Assembly (NCBI RefSeq): GCF_000380245.2
Contig: NZ_HG428741.1
Coordinates: 1,602,267-1,666,266 of the forward strand
DNA: 64,000 nucleotides
Direction of reading: 5' to 3'
From: Bacillus massiliigorillae
GTDB lineage: Bacteria > Bacillota > Bacilli > Bacillales > DSM-1321
The first letter of the stretch is position 1. Each line of letters starts with the position of its first letter. This document shows, in pieces, positions 8,823 through 16,960 of this stretch. Made by a program: the position numbers and the translations under genes. Below the pieces are notes generated by a model, which was not told where the DNA came from, made no database searches, and saw only the letters and a program-made list of their open reading frames with translations.

Positions 8823-9362
8823 ATGAACAAAGCTTTACTAGTATTAGACATGCAAAAGGACTATATTGGAGAACATGCTAAAATGTCGGTAGCTAAACAG
8901 CAAATAACTCCTTTACTAAATAGTGTAAACAAGGTTATTTCTGAATGTGAAAATGTCGGATTTTCAGTCATTTATATAAGGAATGAATTCGAAGCAAAAC
9001 AAATAATTAGGAATTTTTTACGTAAACAAACAGGGATAAAAGGTAGTAATGGAGCAGAATTAGATGATAGATTATTAATGGTTGGTGATACATACTTTTC
9101 AAAAAATATAGCTGATGCCATGAGTAATCGAAAGCTTATAGAATTTATAGAAATGAAGGGCATAACAGATTTATGGATTGTAGGTGTATTTGCCGAAGGG
9201 TGTATAATGGCAACTGTAAAGGAAGCCTTGCGAAAAAAATATACAGTAACGGTGATAGAGGATGGAATTGCAAGCGCATCTGATCAAAAAAGGTTAGCAA
9301 GTATACAAAAATTACGATTAATGGGAGTAGAGCTTGTCCATAGTTCGAATTTAGTAACTTAA
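8823..9362 (+). CDS. Isochorismatase-family cysteine hydrolase
   Basis: Protein of 179 aa. The catalytic triad of the isochorismatase/nicotinamidase superfamily is visible: Asp9 (LLVLDMQ), Lys94 (YFSKNIADAM) and Cys127 (VFAEGCIMAT), with the usual cis-peptide region before the Cys. Members hydrolyse amides or vinyl ethers (nicotinamide, N-carbamoyl compounds, isochorismate). The nicotinamidase metal-site motif is not evident, so the substrate cannot be named. The ATG at 8823 is preceded by AAAGGGGGAATCAATA. Cytosolic; no linked pathway genes. Confidence 0.85.
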   Translation: MNKALLVLDMQKDYIGEHAKMSVAKQQITPLLNSVNKVISECENVGFSVIYIRNEFEAKQIIRNFLRKQTGIKGSNGAELDDRLLMVGDTYFSKNIADAMSNRKLIEFIEMKGITDLWIVGVFAEGCIMATVKEALRKKYTVTVIEDGIASASDQKRLASIQKLRLMGVELVHSSNLVT

Positions 9363-9427
9363 TCATTTTAATTTACAAAATATTCTGTGAACATTAATAT
9401 GTAAATAAAAGTATATAAAGGTGATTT

Positions 9428-10669
9428 ATGCTAAAAAACTCTAGGTACTATCAAAACCAAAATCGTTTAATTTTAAAAAGTTTCATGGCTATTATTTCTG
9501 TATTGCTCATAGTCGATATTTCAGTATCATCCATATCGTGGAAAGACAATCCCGTACCTATGACCATTCACATTATTTTAATTACGGCAATGATTATTTC
9601 TTTTTTGTTTTATATTCAGCAAGAATCTCTTACTTCAAAACGTCTGTTTATTGGTTTTATAACTATATATTTATATGTGAAATTCTGGACGTTTCCTGAT
9701 ACTGTAATCATGCTTCGCTTGTTAGCGATGGGGCCTATTATTCCTATTTTCTTGTTTGATAGAATTTCTTTCTACGTTGTTTCATCATTGAACTTTATAC
9801 TCGGACCATTATTTATTTTAATCATTGTCCAAACAGATTTAACAGATAAGTTTCAATATCTTTCTTATGATGGATTTGGAAATACAATCAATTTTATTGC
9901 AATTCAAATACTATTAGTGTTTGTATTTATAGGAACAAAGAATAGAATGCAATCAGCTGATGCTTTTCATAAAGAAATGCAACAAGCAAAACAATTGAAT
10001 TCCATCGGACAGTTAGCAGCTACAATAGCTCATGAAATTAGAAATCCAATTACAGTCGTAAAGGGCTTTGCTCAATTACTCCATCAAGATAAAGAATTGA
10101 ATGAAAGCCAAAAATATTATGTTGAAACTATGCTGAATGAGTTAGAATATACACAAATCATTATCAATGACTTTTTATCCTTAGCAAAACCGCAAACTGA
10201 AAATATACAAATTGTTCAATTGAGAGATGAATTAAGAAAAGTATGTGATTTATTGGCGAGTTTCGCAAATCTTCATAATATCGGTATCACTTTGCATTCG
10301 TCAGATAATCTTGCAATAGAAATAAATCCTATTGAGCTTAAGCAAGTTTTAGTGAACATAATAAAAAATGGGATTGAAGCAATGAGTAACCCAGGATTTA
10401 TTAATGTAACTGTTGAACGAGTGGATGAAATGGCACAAATAAAAGTTACAGATATGGGTAATGGTATGTCTCAGGAGCAAATAGATAAGCTTGGGACACC
10501 ATTTTATTCTTTAAAGAATAGAGGGACAGGCATCGGCTTAACTCTTAGCTATAACATTATCCAGAAATATAAAGGGAAGATTGTAGTTGAAAGTCAATTA
10601 CATAAGGGAACAAGCTTTTCTATTTACCTGCCGTTATATGAAAAAGATAAAAGACAGCAGGTAATGTGA
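9428..10669 (+). CDS. Membrane sensor histidine kinase, KinB-like layout
   Basis: Protein of 413 aa. The N-terminal ~170 residues form about five or six membrane helices without a large extracellular loop. There follow a HisKA domain with phospho-acceptor His202 (ATIAHEIRNPITVVKG) and an HATPase_c domain with N box (NIIKNGIEAM), G1 (VTDMGNGM) and G2 (NRGTGIGLTLSYNI). There is no cognate response regulator next to it, as for sporulation phosphorelay kinases of the KinB/KinD type, which the kinase core resembles. ATG at 9428 follows AAAGGTGATTT. A phosphorelay role is inference. Confidence 0.85.
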   Translation: MLKNSRYYQNQNRLILKSFMAIISVLLIVDISVSSISWKDNPVPMTIHIILITAMIISFLFYIQQESLTSKRLFIGFITIYLYVKFWTFPDTVIMLRLLAMGPIIPIFLFDRISFYVVSSLNFILGPLFILIIVQTDLTDKFQYLSYDGFGNTINFIAIQILLVFVFIGTKNRMQSADAFHKEMQQAKQLNSIGQLAATIAHEIRNPITVVKGFAQLLHQDKELNESQKYYVETMLNELEYTQIIINDFLSLAKPQTENIQIVQLRDELRKVCDLLASFANLHNIGITLHSSDNLAIEINPIELKQVLVNIIKNGIEAMSNPGFINVTVERVDEMAQIKVTDMGNGMSQEQIDKLGTPFYSLKNRGTGIGLTLSYNIIQKYKGKIVVESQLHKGTSFSIYLPLYEKDKRQQVM

Positions 10670-10786
10670 AATAGTTGATTGGAATATACGTCCATAACTT
10701 TCTTTTAGGTTGATTTCTATACGTAACAATGCGTATAGTAGAAAGCAGATTGAAAAAGTTTGCTAGAAGAAATAGGAGTCAACAAA

Positions 10787-11668
10787 ATGAGAAAGTTTAA
10801 AAAGATATATGTTGAAATAACAAATATATGTAACTTAAGCTGTAATTTTTGTCCAAGTTCAAGCTTAGGTAGAGCGAAGAAGCTAATGAAAGAAGAAGGT
10901 TTTGCTCATATTTTGAAGGAAATTAAACCGTATACAGATCATATATATTTTCATTTAATGGGTGAGCCATTTTTAAATAAGAATGTTGATCACTTTTTGG
11001 ACTTAGCTGCTGAATCGGGCTTGAAGGTTAATATTACAACAAATGGAACATTAATAAAAAAAGTCAAAGAAAAGCTATTACCTAAAAAGGCACTTCGACA
11101 AGTCAATATATCATTACACAGTTTTGAGGCAAATGACATTAATAAGGATTTAGATACGTATGTTAGTGACATTGCTAATTTTATAAATGAAGCGACAGAA
11201 AAGAGCGACATCATTTGTGCGATTCGTTTATGGAATATGGATACAGAAGAATTGAAGGCAAGTAATGCGTTAAATGATGATATATTAAGCATGCTTGAAG
11301 ATAAACTAAATCTAGAGATTCGTTTAAGTGAAGAACTTCAGCATAAAACGAATATTAAATTAAAGGAACGCGTTTATATTAATATGGCTGAGAAGTTTGA
11401 ATGGCCTGATATGGATCGTGACATTATCGATGAGAATGTATTTTGTTACGGCTTACGTGATCAAATTGGTATTCTAGTAGATGGCACAGTCGTACCATGC
11501 TGTCTTGATAGTGAAGGAAACATACCATTAGGAAATATTTTTGAGTCTTCATTAGAAGATATAATTATGAGTGAACGAGCTAAAAATATGTATGATGGTT
11601 TCTCAAGAAGATGTGCTGTTGAAGAATTATGTAAACGTTGTGGTTACGCTAAGCGACATAAAAAATAA
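10787..11668 (+). CDS. Radical SAM / SPASM-type iron-sulfur protein
   Basis: Protein of 293 aa. The radical SAM motif CNLSCNFC lies near the N-terminus (IYVEITNICN), followed by the SAM-binding region MGEPFLNKN and NITTNGT. The C-terminal part has a SPASM-like set of cysteines (VPCCLDSEG; CAVEELCKRC) expected to bind auxiliary 4Fe-4S clusters. SPASM proteins modify peptides or proteins or act as anaerobic sulfatase maturases. There is no recognisable precursor peptide within 200 bp on either side. Start is ATG 10787 with AGGAG 8 nt upstream, rather than the TTG at 10760. Substrate unknown. Confidence 0.85.
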   Translation: MRKFKKIYVEITNICNLSCNFCPSSSLGRAKKLMKEEGFAHILKEIKPYTDHIYFHLMGEPFLNKNVDHFLDLAAESGLKVNITTNGTLIKKVKEKLLPKKALRQVNISLHSFEANDINKDLDTYVSDIANFINEATEKSDIICAIRLWNMDTEELKASNALNDDILSMLEDKLNLEIRLSEELQHKTNIKLKERVYINMAEKFEWPDMDRDIIDENVFCYGLRDQIGILVDGTVVPCCLDSEGNIPLGNIFESSLEDIIMSERAKNMYDGFSRRCAVEELCKRCGYAKRHKK

Positions 11669-11732
11669 AGTGACGTTGGTTAGAGAGAGTAATTCATCCT
11701 ACCTGAGTTTTAGTTAATTAGAAGAAATAAGG

Positions 11733-11772
11733 AAATGCCGATTTACATTATATTGTAAATCGGCATTTTTTT
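11733..11772. terminator. Bidirectional terminator
   Basis: A perfect 15-bp stem (11733-11747 with 11754-11768) and T runs on both strands separate the plus-strand radical SAM gene from the minus-strand sigma operon, whose last gene ends at 11771. Confidence 0.85.
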
Positions 11773-12133
11773 AATCTTTTTTAATAATTGACCTAACAAG
11801 TAATACAATCCCAGTTAAAACACTAAGTCCAGCTAGTGGAATAGAAGCTGTAAAAGAAGTATTCATAAATAACATAATAGCAATTACTTGAATAACAGCT
11901 GCAACTAAACCAATTATGAATCTTTTTTGATTTTGTCTACGTGCAGCAATGAACAACTGAATAGATAGTACATTTGCAACTAAGATGATAGAAAAAGCTA
12001 TTAAATAATCTATTGAAAATATGCTTGTACCTTCTTGTGTCGCAAATAATGAGAATAGAGCGATAGGGAATGCACCTATGTTTATTGTTATGACTACTAA
12101 AGTCCATATAATCCAGTATATTAATTTGTTCAT
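11771..12133 (-). CDS. Small four-helix membrane protein of the ECF sigma operon
   Basis: Protein of 120 aa with about four predicted membrane segments separated by a short basic loop (ARRQNQKR). Start is ATG at 12133 (MNKLIYWIIW), with AGGGAGAG about 9 nt upstream; the longer frame overlaps the preceding gene. It is the third gene of the sigma/anti-sigma operon, 28 bp after the anti-sigma stop. I do not recognise the family. Position suggests a role in sensing or in the output of the sigma factor, but this is inference. Confidence 0.7.
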   Translation of the reverse strand: MNKLIYWIIWTLVVITINIGAFPIALFSLFATQEGTSIFSIDYLIAFSIILVANVLSIQLFIAARRQNQKRFIIGLVAAVIQVIAIMLFMNTSFTASIPLAGLSVLTGIVLLVRSIIKKD

Positions 12134-12161
12134 AATTGTAACTCTCCCTGTTGTTAAATAT

Positions 12162-13121
12162 TTAATATTTATCAGTAATGACGCCAAAGCTTGATGCTTT
12201 GATATAAGTTTTATTTAGTAGTTGTTTTAATTGATGTTTATCACCAACGACTACCACCCCTATAATGCGGACATTATCTTTAAGCAATGTTGGATGACCT
12301 TGTTTCAGTACAGATTGAATGGTTTTAAATTCTTCTTTGTATGAACCACCTTTACTAGTGGCAATTTCTAATGTTTCAATAAATGTATTTACAGGATCTT
12401 TTATATTTTCCCCAGACTTTGAAATTGAAGGGAAACCTGCAACTTGATTTTCTTTTAATATGATATTTGGAGATTCAGCAAACTTGGTTTTTGATTCTTT
12501 TAATCCTTCAATTTCCTCTTTTGAATATGCATTGATCCAGTTCCATTGGAGTGTAACTTCTTTAGGTAACATTGAAATAACTTCATTATAGGAGTAATCA
12601 CGGTCAAATGATAACGCCATTTCTATCAATTTTCCTTCATTAACTTGATTCAGTTTAGCTAAATCATTTGCATATTGTATATATGATATGGAAGGATGAA
12701 AAAAATTCATCAGCCGATAACCTGAATAAGAATATTCTTCAAACACTGATTTTCCAACATTCACCTCAATCGTTGGTGAATCAAATGAAACTTCCCCTAT
12801 ATTAACTAATTTTCCACTTAATAATTTGTATTTTGGAGCATTCGCCGAACTCCCGATTAATTTATATTGTTCGGTCCAGTTTCCAGTGTAAGTATTAGCT
12901 CCATATATTTCGTAGTATAGTTCTTTCGCAGTTATTTTTTGATTTATAAAATATGGTGTTAATTGAAGTTTTAATACAATTAAAAGTGTGATGACACAAC
13001 TTGATACTAAAAAACTTACTCCAATTATTCGAACATAACTTTTTCTTTTAGCTGACTTAATTAGATTTTCTTCATTGAAAGTGGGGTCAAATAAATGATC
13101 GACTTCATGATCTTCTCTCAA
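12162..13121 (-). CDS. Anti-sigma factor (sigma-factor regulator N/C domains)
   Basis: Protein of about 319 aa: a short cytoplasmic N-terminus (HEVDHLFD...), one membrane helix (YVRIIGVSFLVSSCVITLLIV) and a ~230-residue extracytoplasmic part. The layout matches the Bacillus sigma-factor-regulator N- and C-terminal domain proteins that hold an ECF sigma factor at the membrane until envelope stress. Start chosen is TTG 13121, which has GGAG 8 nt upstream and overlaps the sigma gene by 17 bp; GTG 13130 is possible but its Shine-Dalgarno would overlap the codon. The overlap suggests coupled synthesis of sigma and anti-sigma. Confidence 0.82.
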   Translation of the reverse strand: MREDHEVDHLFDPTFNEENLIKSAKRKSYVRIIGVSFLVSSCVITLLIVLKLQLTPYFINQKITAKELYYEIYGANTYTGNWTEQYKLIGSSANAPKYKLLSGKLVNIGEVSFDSPTIEVNVGKSVFEEYSYSGYRLMNFFHPSISYIQYANDLAKLNQVNEGKLIEMALSFDRDYSYNEVISMLPKEVTLQWNWINAYSKEEIEGLKESKTKFAESPNIILKENQVAGFPSISKSGENIKDPVNTFIETLEIATSKGGSYKEEFKTIQSVLKQGHPTLLKDNVRIIGVVVVGDKHQLKQLLNKTYIKASSFGVITDKY

Positions 13122-13620
13122 TATGTTCACTCCATTTCTTACCGAACTCTTTTCTAGCTCTGTATAAAGAGGTTCGAATTGTTTCAACCTTCATATCAAG
13201 CAAAGATGATATTTCTTCATAAGATAATCCAAGGTCATATTTTAGAATTAATAAATTTTTGAAACTAGGTTTTAGTTCGTTTAAGATGCTTTGTACTTCA
13301 CCATGTAATTCTTTTAGCAGTAATATATCTTCGCTTGTTTCTTCTTGAATAAAATAATGAATAAATGCTTCATGATTAATATTGACTTTGGGGTATCGCT
13401 GATTTCTCCTACATTTATCGTAAAATTGATGAATAGATACTTTAAAAAGCCAAGCAGAAAGGTTGTTTACTTCAAGGTGAACCATATTTTCAATGGCTTT
13501 GTAGAACGTAGTTTGGACAATGTCTTCTGCATTTTCTTTTGAACAACCAATGCTTATTAGGTGTTTAAAAATGATTTGAGATTTCTGTTTATATAAGTCT
13601 TCTATGGTTTCAATCTTCAT
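13105..13620 (-). CDS. ECF RNA polymerase sigma factor
   Basis: Protein of 171 aa with region 2 (ENAEDIVQTTFYKAIENM, then AWLFKVSIHQFYDKCRR) and region 4 with its helix-turn-helix (LGLSYEEISSLLDMKVETIRTSLYRARK). Start is ATG 13620, preceded by AAAGGAGGAAAA; the upstream in-frame ATG lacks a site. It is first in a three-gene minus-strand operon with its membrane anti-sigma. Which of sigma-M/V/X/W or a lineage-specific factor it corresponds to cannot be decided from sequence. Confidence 0.9.
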   Translation of the reverse strand: MKIETIEDLYKQKSQIIFKHLISIGCSKENAEDIVQTTFYKAIENMVHLEVNNLSAWLFKVSIHQFYDKCRRNQRYPKVNINHEAFIHYFIQEETSEDILLLKELHGEVQSILNELKPSFKNLLILKYDLGLSYEEISSLLDMKVETIRTSLYRARKEFGKKWSEHIERRS

Positions 13621-13639
13621 TTTTCCTCCTTTCACTTAT

Positions 13640-13669
13640 ATAACGAATGAGAATGAAGAAAGTGTACAA
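13640..13669 (-). promoter_or_regulatory. Possible ECF-type promoter of the sigma operon
   Basis: Read on the minus strand, TGTACAC (-35-like) is followed by 16 nt and CGTT (-10-like), then TATATAAG and the ribosome site. It departs from the AAC/CGTC consensus, so autoregulation is only tentative. Confidence 0.3.
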
Positions 13670-13821
13670 GTATAATAAAAAATCTTTAATTATATTTTTA
13701 ATTAAATGAGCTAAGATATCCATCGTTTGAAGAGTATTATAGCTGAATTTTACATAAACGATGTGTTTTCATATAATTAGGGATATAGAGTTGGGTAATA
13801 ACTATTTAGGGGGTAATACGA

Positions 13822-14226
13822 GTGGATTCAGTAAATGAACAAGAAGTATTAAACCAAATACAAATTGCAGAAAAAAACTATTCGGAAGATAAATTTTGGG
13901 ATAAGCTTAAGAAATATGGTAAGAAAGCGGGTTCGTCGGTTGTTTACGCAGTGTTACTACTTTATTTCACATTACAAAAGCCCGAAGTACCAGCCAAAAC
14001 AAAGGCTATTATTGTCGGAGCTTTAGGCTATTTCATTTTACCTTTTGATTTAATTCCTGATGTGGCACTGGGAGTGGGCTTTACCGACGATTTAGGTGCG
14101 CTTGGTATTGCATTGTTACAGGTGGCAATGTACATCGATGATGACATTAAGGAAAAAGCAAAAGTCAAACTAACAGATTGGTTTGGAAGTCAAGTCGATA
14201 CAACAGAAATAGATACGAAATTATAA
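13822..14226 (+). CDS. YkvA/DUF1232-family membrane protein
   Basis: Protein of 134 aa. The core LYFTLQKPEVPAKTKAIIVG, then GYFILPFDLIPDVALG and FTDDLGALGIAL is the DUF1232 signature (…PxDLIPD…GxxDD). It has one or two membrane-associating helices and a charged N-terminal helix. GTG 13822 follows AGGGGG at 13809-13814. Function of the family is unknown. It stands alone, divergent from the sigma operon, with its own terminator. Confidence 0.85.
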   Translation: MDSVNEQEVLNQIQIAEKNYSEDKFWDKLKKYGKKAGSSVVYAVLLLYFTLQKPEVPAKTKAIIVGALGYFILPFDLIPDVALGVGFTDDLGALGIALLQVAMYIDDDIKEKAKVKLTDWFGSQVDTTEIDTKL

Positions 14227-14227
14227 C

Positions 14228-14275
14228 AAAGGCGGTTTCAAAAGTGATATGTCATTACTTTTGAAACGCCTTTTT
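14228..14275 (+). terminator. Terminator after the DUF1232 gene
   Basis: AAAGGCGGTTTCAAAAGTGAT pairs with TTACTTTTGAAACGCCTTT (one bulged G), followed by TTTTT. Confidence 0.85.
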
Positions 14276-14452
14276 CGTTATGCAGAATGAAAAAGGGTTT
14301 CTTTTAATAGTGAAAATAATAACAGAGGGAATATTAACAATTTGTCGACAATTAGAGAAAAACTAATAACATAAACTATGGGGATATGTTATTATATACC
14401 CATCTTGGTAATTTCTTAAAGATTTATAGTTAAATAGCAGGGGGAACCTTCC

Positions 14453-15736
14453 GTGATTTTCAAAAAAGAGAAGAAGCATAATATTAACTTTGATCATTGC
14501 ACCGCAGAATTACAAATCAATAGAGATAGTGAGTTAGAAAAGCAAGTACAAATGATAGGACTTACTAAAGAAGATTTAAAAATGATACATAGTCTACAAC
14601 CATATGTTGTGAAAGAAATAGATACTATTGTAGATGAATTTTATAAAAATTTAGAAAAAGAGCCATCATTAATACAAATTATTAATCATAGCAGTACGAT
14701 TGAAAGATTGAAAAGTACCTTGCGTCAACATATTATGGAGATGTTTGATGGTGCTGTAGATCAATCATATATCAGCAAAAGAATTACGATTGCGCATATC
14801 CATGTAAGAGTAGGGTTGCAGACCAAATGGTATATGTGTGCGTTTCAAGAATTATTTTTATCCGTCACTGATATTATTGGGGAAAATGTTCCAAACGAAC
14901 AAGCATTATCTTTTGTGAGAGCAGTTTCTAAAATTATGAATTTGGAACAACAATTAGTTTTAGAAGCGTATGATAATGAAAGTGAAAGAATAAAAAGCAT
15001 AGTAGAAGCCCAAAAAAGTAAACTTAGAGAAGATGTGGCAAGTGCGTCACAAAATTTAGCTGCTATTTCCCAACAAACAAGTGCCTCTTTCCAACAATTA
15101 AATATGCAGTCGAACGAAATTGTCTTATTTGCTAATAGTGGTGCAGAACTGGCAATATTGGCTGAAAAACGGGCACAAAGAGGTAAAGAGCAATTAGTAG
15201 ATCAAACGATGAATATGTCGGACATAGATGAATCAGTTCATGACATCTCTAAGGATATAACTATTTTATTGCAAATTTTAGAGCAGATGCAAAGCATTGT
15301 TCAAATGGTTACAAGTATAGCAGATCAAACCAATTTATTATCATTGAATGCTTCTATTGAAGCTGCAAGGGCAGGAGAGCAAGGAAGAGGCTTTTCGGTT
15401 GTTGCTGAGGAAGTTCGTAAACTTTCAGAAGACACAAAGAATTCTGTGTCAAATGTGGCGAACTTAATATCCAATACAAATAGACATGTAGGTAAATTAA
15501 CAAAATCACTCGATAAAATACTTAAGGCAGTAACAATAGGTAATAATAGTATGGAAGAAACGAAAGATCATTTTGAAGATATATTAAGAACAATGAATGA
15601 AACGAAAATCCAGAATCACAAAATAAAACAGGAGCTTGTCTCATTTGTTAATGTTGTGAATGAAGTTGGGAAAGCTTCAGAACAAGTAGCATTATCTGCC
15701 GATCGTTTAACGCTAATAACACAAGATTTGGTGTAA
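14453..15736 (+). CDS. hemAT: HemAT-type globin-coupled aerotaxis transducer
   Basis: Protein of 427 aa, the usual HemAT length. Residues ~25-190 form a protoglobin domain with the proximal-histidine motif IHVRVG (His117) followed by TKWYMCAFQEL; residues ~200-427 are a methyl-accepting signalling domain whose tip EQGRGFSVVAEEVRKL (about 308) binds CheA/CheW. No membrane helices, so it is a soluble oxygen sensor steering chemotaxis. GTG 14453 with AGGGGGA 8 nt upstream. It is followed by a terminator and a degenerate second copy. A perfect palindrome TTGTCGACAA lies about 105 bp upstream. Confidence 0.92.
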   Translation: MIFKKEKKHNINFDHCTAELQINRDSELEKQVQMIGLTKEDLKMIHSLQPYVVKEIDTIVDEFYKNLEKEPSLIQIINHSSTIERLKSTLRQHIMEMFDGAVDQSYISKRITIAHIHVRVGLQTKWYMCAFQELFLSVTDIIGENVPNEQALSFVRAVSKIMNLEQQLVLEAYDNESERIKSIVEAQKSKLREDVASASQNLAAISQQTSASFQQLNMQSNEIVLFANSGAELAILAEKRAQRGKEQLVDQTMNMSDIDESVHDISKDITILLQILEQMQSIVQMVTSIADQTNLLSLNASIEAARAGEQGRGFSVVAEEVRKLSEDTKNSVSNVANLISNTNRHVGKLTKSLDKILKAVTIGNNSMEETKDHFEDILRTMNETKIQNHKIKQELVSFVNVVNEVGKASEQVALSADRLTLITQDLV

Positions 15737-15765
15737 TACAGAATAAATATTATATATTTATATAA

Positions 15766-15803
15766 AAGCAAATGCATTGGATAATTAGCATTTGCTTATT
15801 TTT
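15766..15803 (+). terminator. Terminator between the HemAT copies
   Basis: AAGCAAATGC (15766-15775) pairs with GCATTTGCTT (15788-15797), 12-nt loop, then ATTTTTT. It isolates the intact gene from the broken copy. Confidence 0.8.
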
Positions 15804-16749
15804 TGGTTATGGATATGTACGAAAGTCTCATAAGAGATAATATACACAATAGTTTAATCATGATAAAAGGTAGTGAATTCGAGAAGCAATTACAAATGAT
15901 TGATTTTTCATTAGAAGACTTAGTGTTAATCCGCAGATTACAACCACTTGTGAATCAGAAAATAGATATCATAATTGCTCGTTTCTATCAAAATCTAGAA
16001 AAACAGCCATTACTATATCAAATTATTAATGACCATAGTTCCCTCGCAAAGTTAAAAAATACACTCAAACGCCATATTACAGAAATATTCAACGGGATTA
16101 TTGATAATGATTATATTACTAAAAGGATTCAAATTGCTCATATCCATGTGAAAATTGGCTTACCTACAAAGTGGTATATGTGTGCCTTTCAAGATTTATT
16201 TCTATCCTTAATTACTATTATTGAGAATAATAGTGCGAATAAGGAAGAATGTGTAAGGACATTAAGTGCCGTATCAAAAATATTAAACCTTGAACATCAG
16301 CTTGTTGTCGAAGCATACAATCAAGAAGCGGAAAGAATAAAAATGAAAATTGAAGAGCAGAAGCACAATATTAGAGAGCAAGTTGCAAGTGCATCAGAAA
16401 ACTTAGCGGCAATCTCTGAACAAACGAGTGCGTCATTTAATCAATTACATCTTCAATCAACCGAACTTGTTTCAAGTGCAAATTCTGGTGCGGAGTTATC
16501 ATTGTTCGCTGAGAAACGAGCGCTTCAAGGTAAAGAACAGATTCAAGAACAAACAATGAGTATGGATAATATTAATGATTCTGTAAATGATATTTCTACA
16601 AATGAGACGCCTTTTTAAACACGATTAGAGAGGTAGGAGTCGCATCTGAAGAAGTTGCCAAATCAGCAGATAAATTAACAGTTTTAACCCATGAGATGAA
16701 TAAAAGCGAAGGGAAGCTTAATAATCTGTTTTTGCATATAGACAATTAA
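15803..16749 (+). pseudogene. Degenerate second HemAT copy
   Basis: The first ~250 codons are collinear with the upstream HemAT: globin domain with IHVKIGLPTKWYMCAF, linker and first signalling helix. After VNDIS the next ~130 codons of the signalling domain, including the CheA/CheW tip, are missing. The remaining NETPF is followed by a stop at 16616-16618. The true C-terminal tail (IREVGVASEEVAKSADKLT) continues in another frame to a stop at 16747-16749, so a second, frame-changing lesion exists. There is no good ribosome site, because the region lies on the terminator. It could at most give a truncated globin without output domain. Confidence 0.85.
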
Positions 16750-16960
16750 TTGTATTTTTAGTACTATGTATTTACTGCACCTTTTTGGAATTATTGGTTT
16801 TATTCACCAAAAATGACCGAAAAAAGGGTGTTTTTCTTTTTTAAATTAGTAATTTCTAAGATTCAGCTCATACCACTTAAATCCGCAAAAGTAATAGTAA
16901 AGGGATTAAGACTATACATAAATGATAAAGAATAAATAATAGATTTAGGGGGTGTCTATT

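Noticed and set aside
10717..10738. CTATACG/CGTATAG hairpin upstream of the radical SAM gene
   Set aside because: Only seven pairs, no T run and no regulator nearby; could easily be chance.
14340..14350. TTGTCGACAA palindrome as a HemAT operator
   Set aside because: A 10-bp palindrome is weak evidence, and no regulator or second copy was found.
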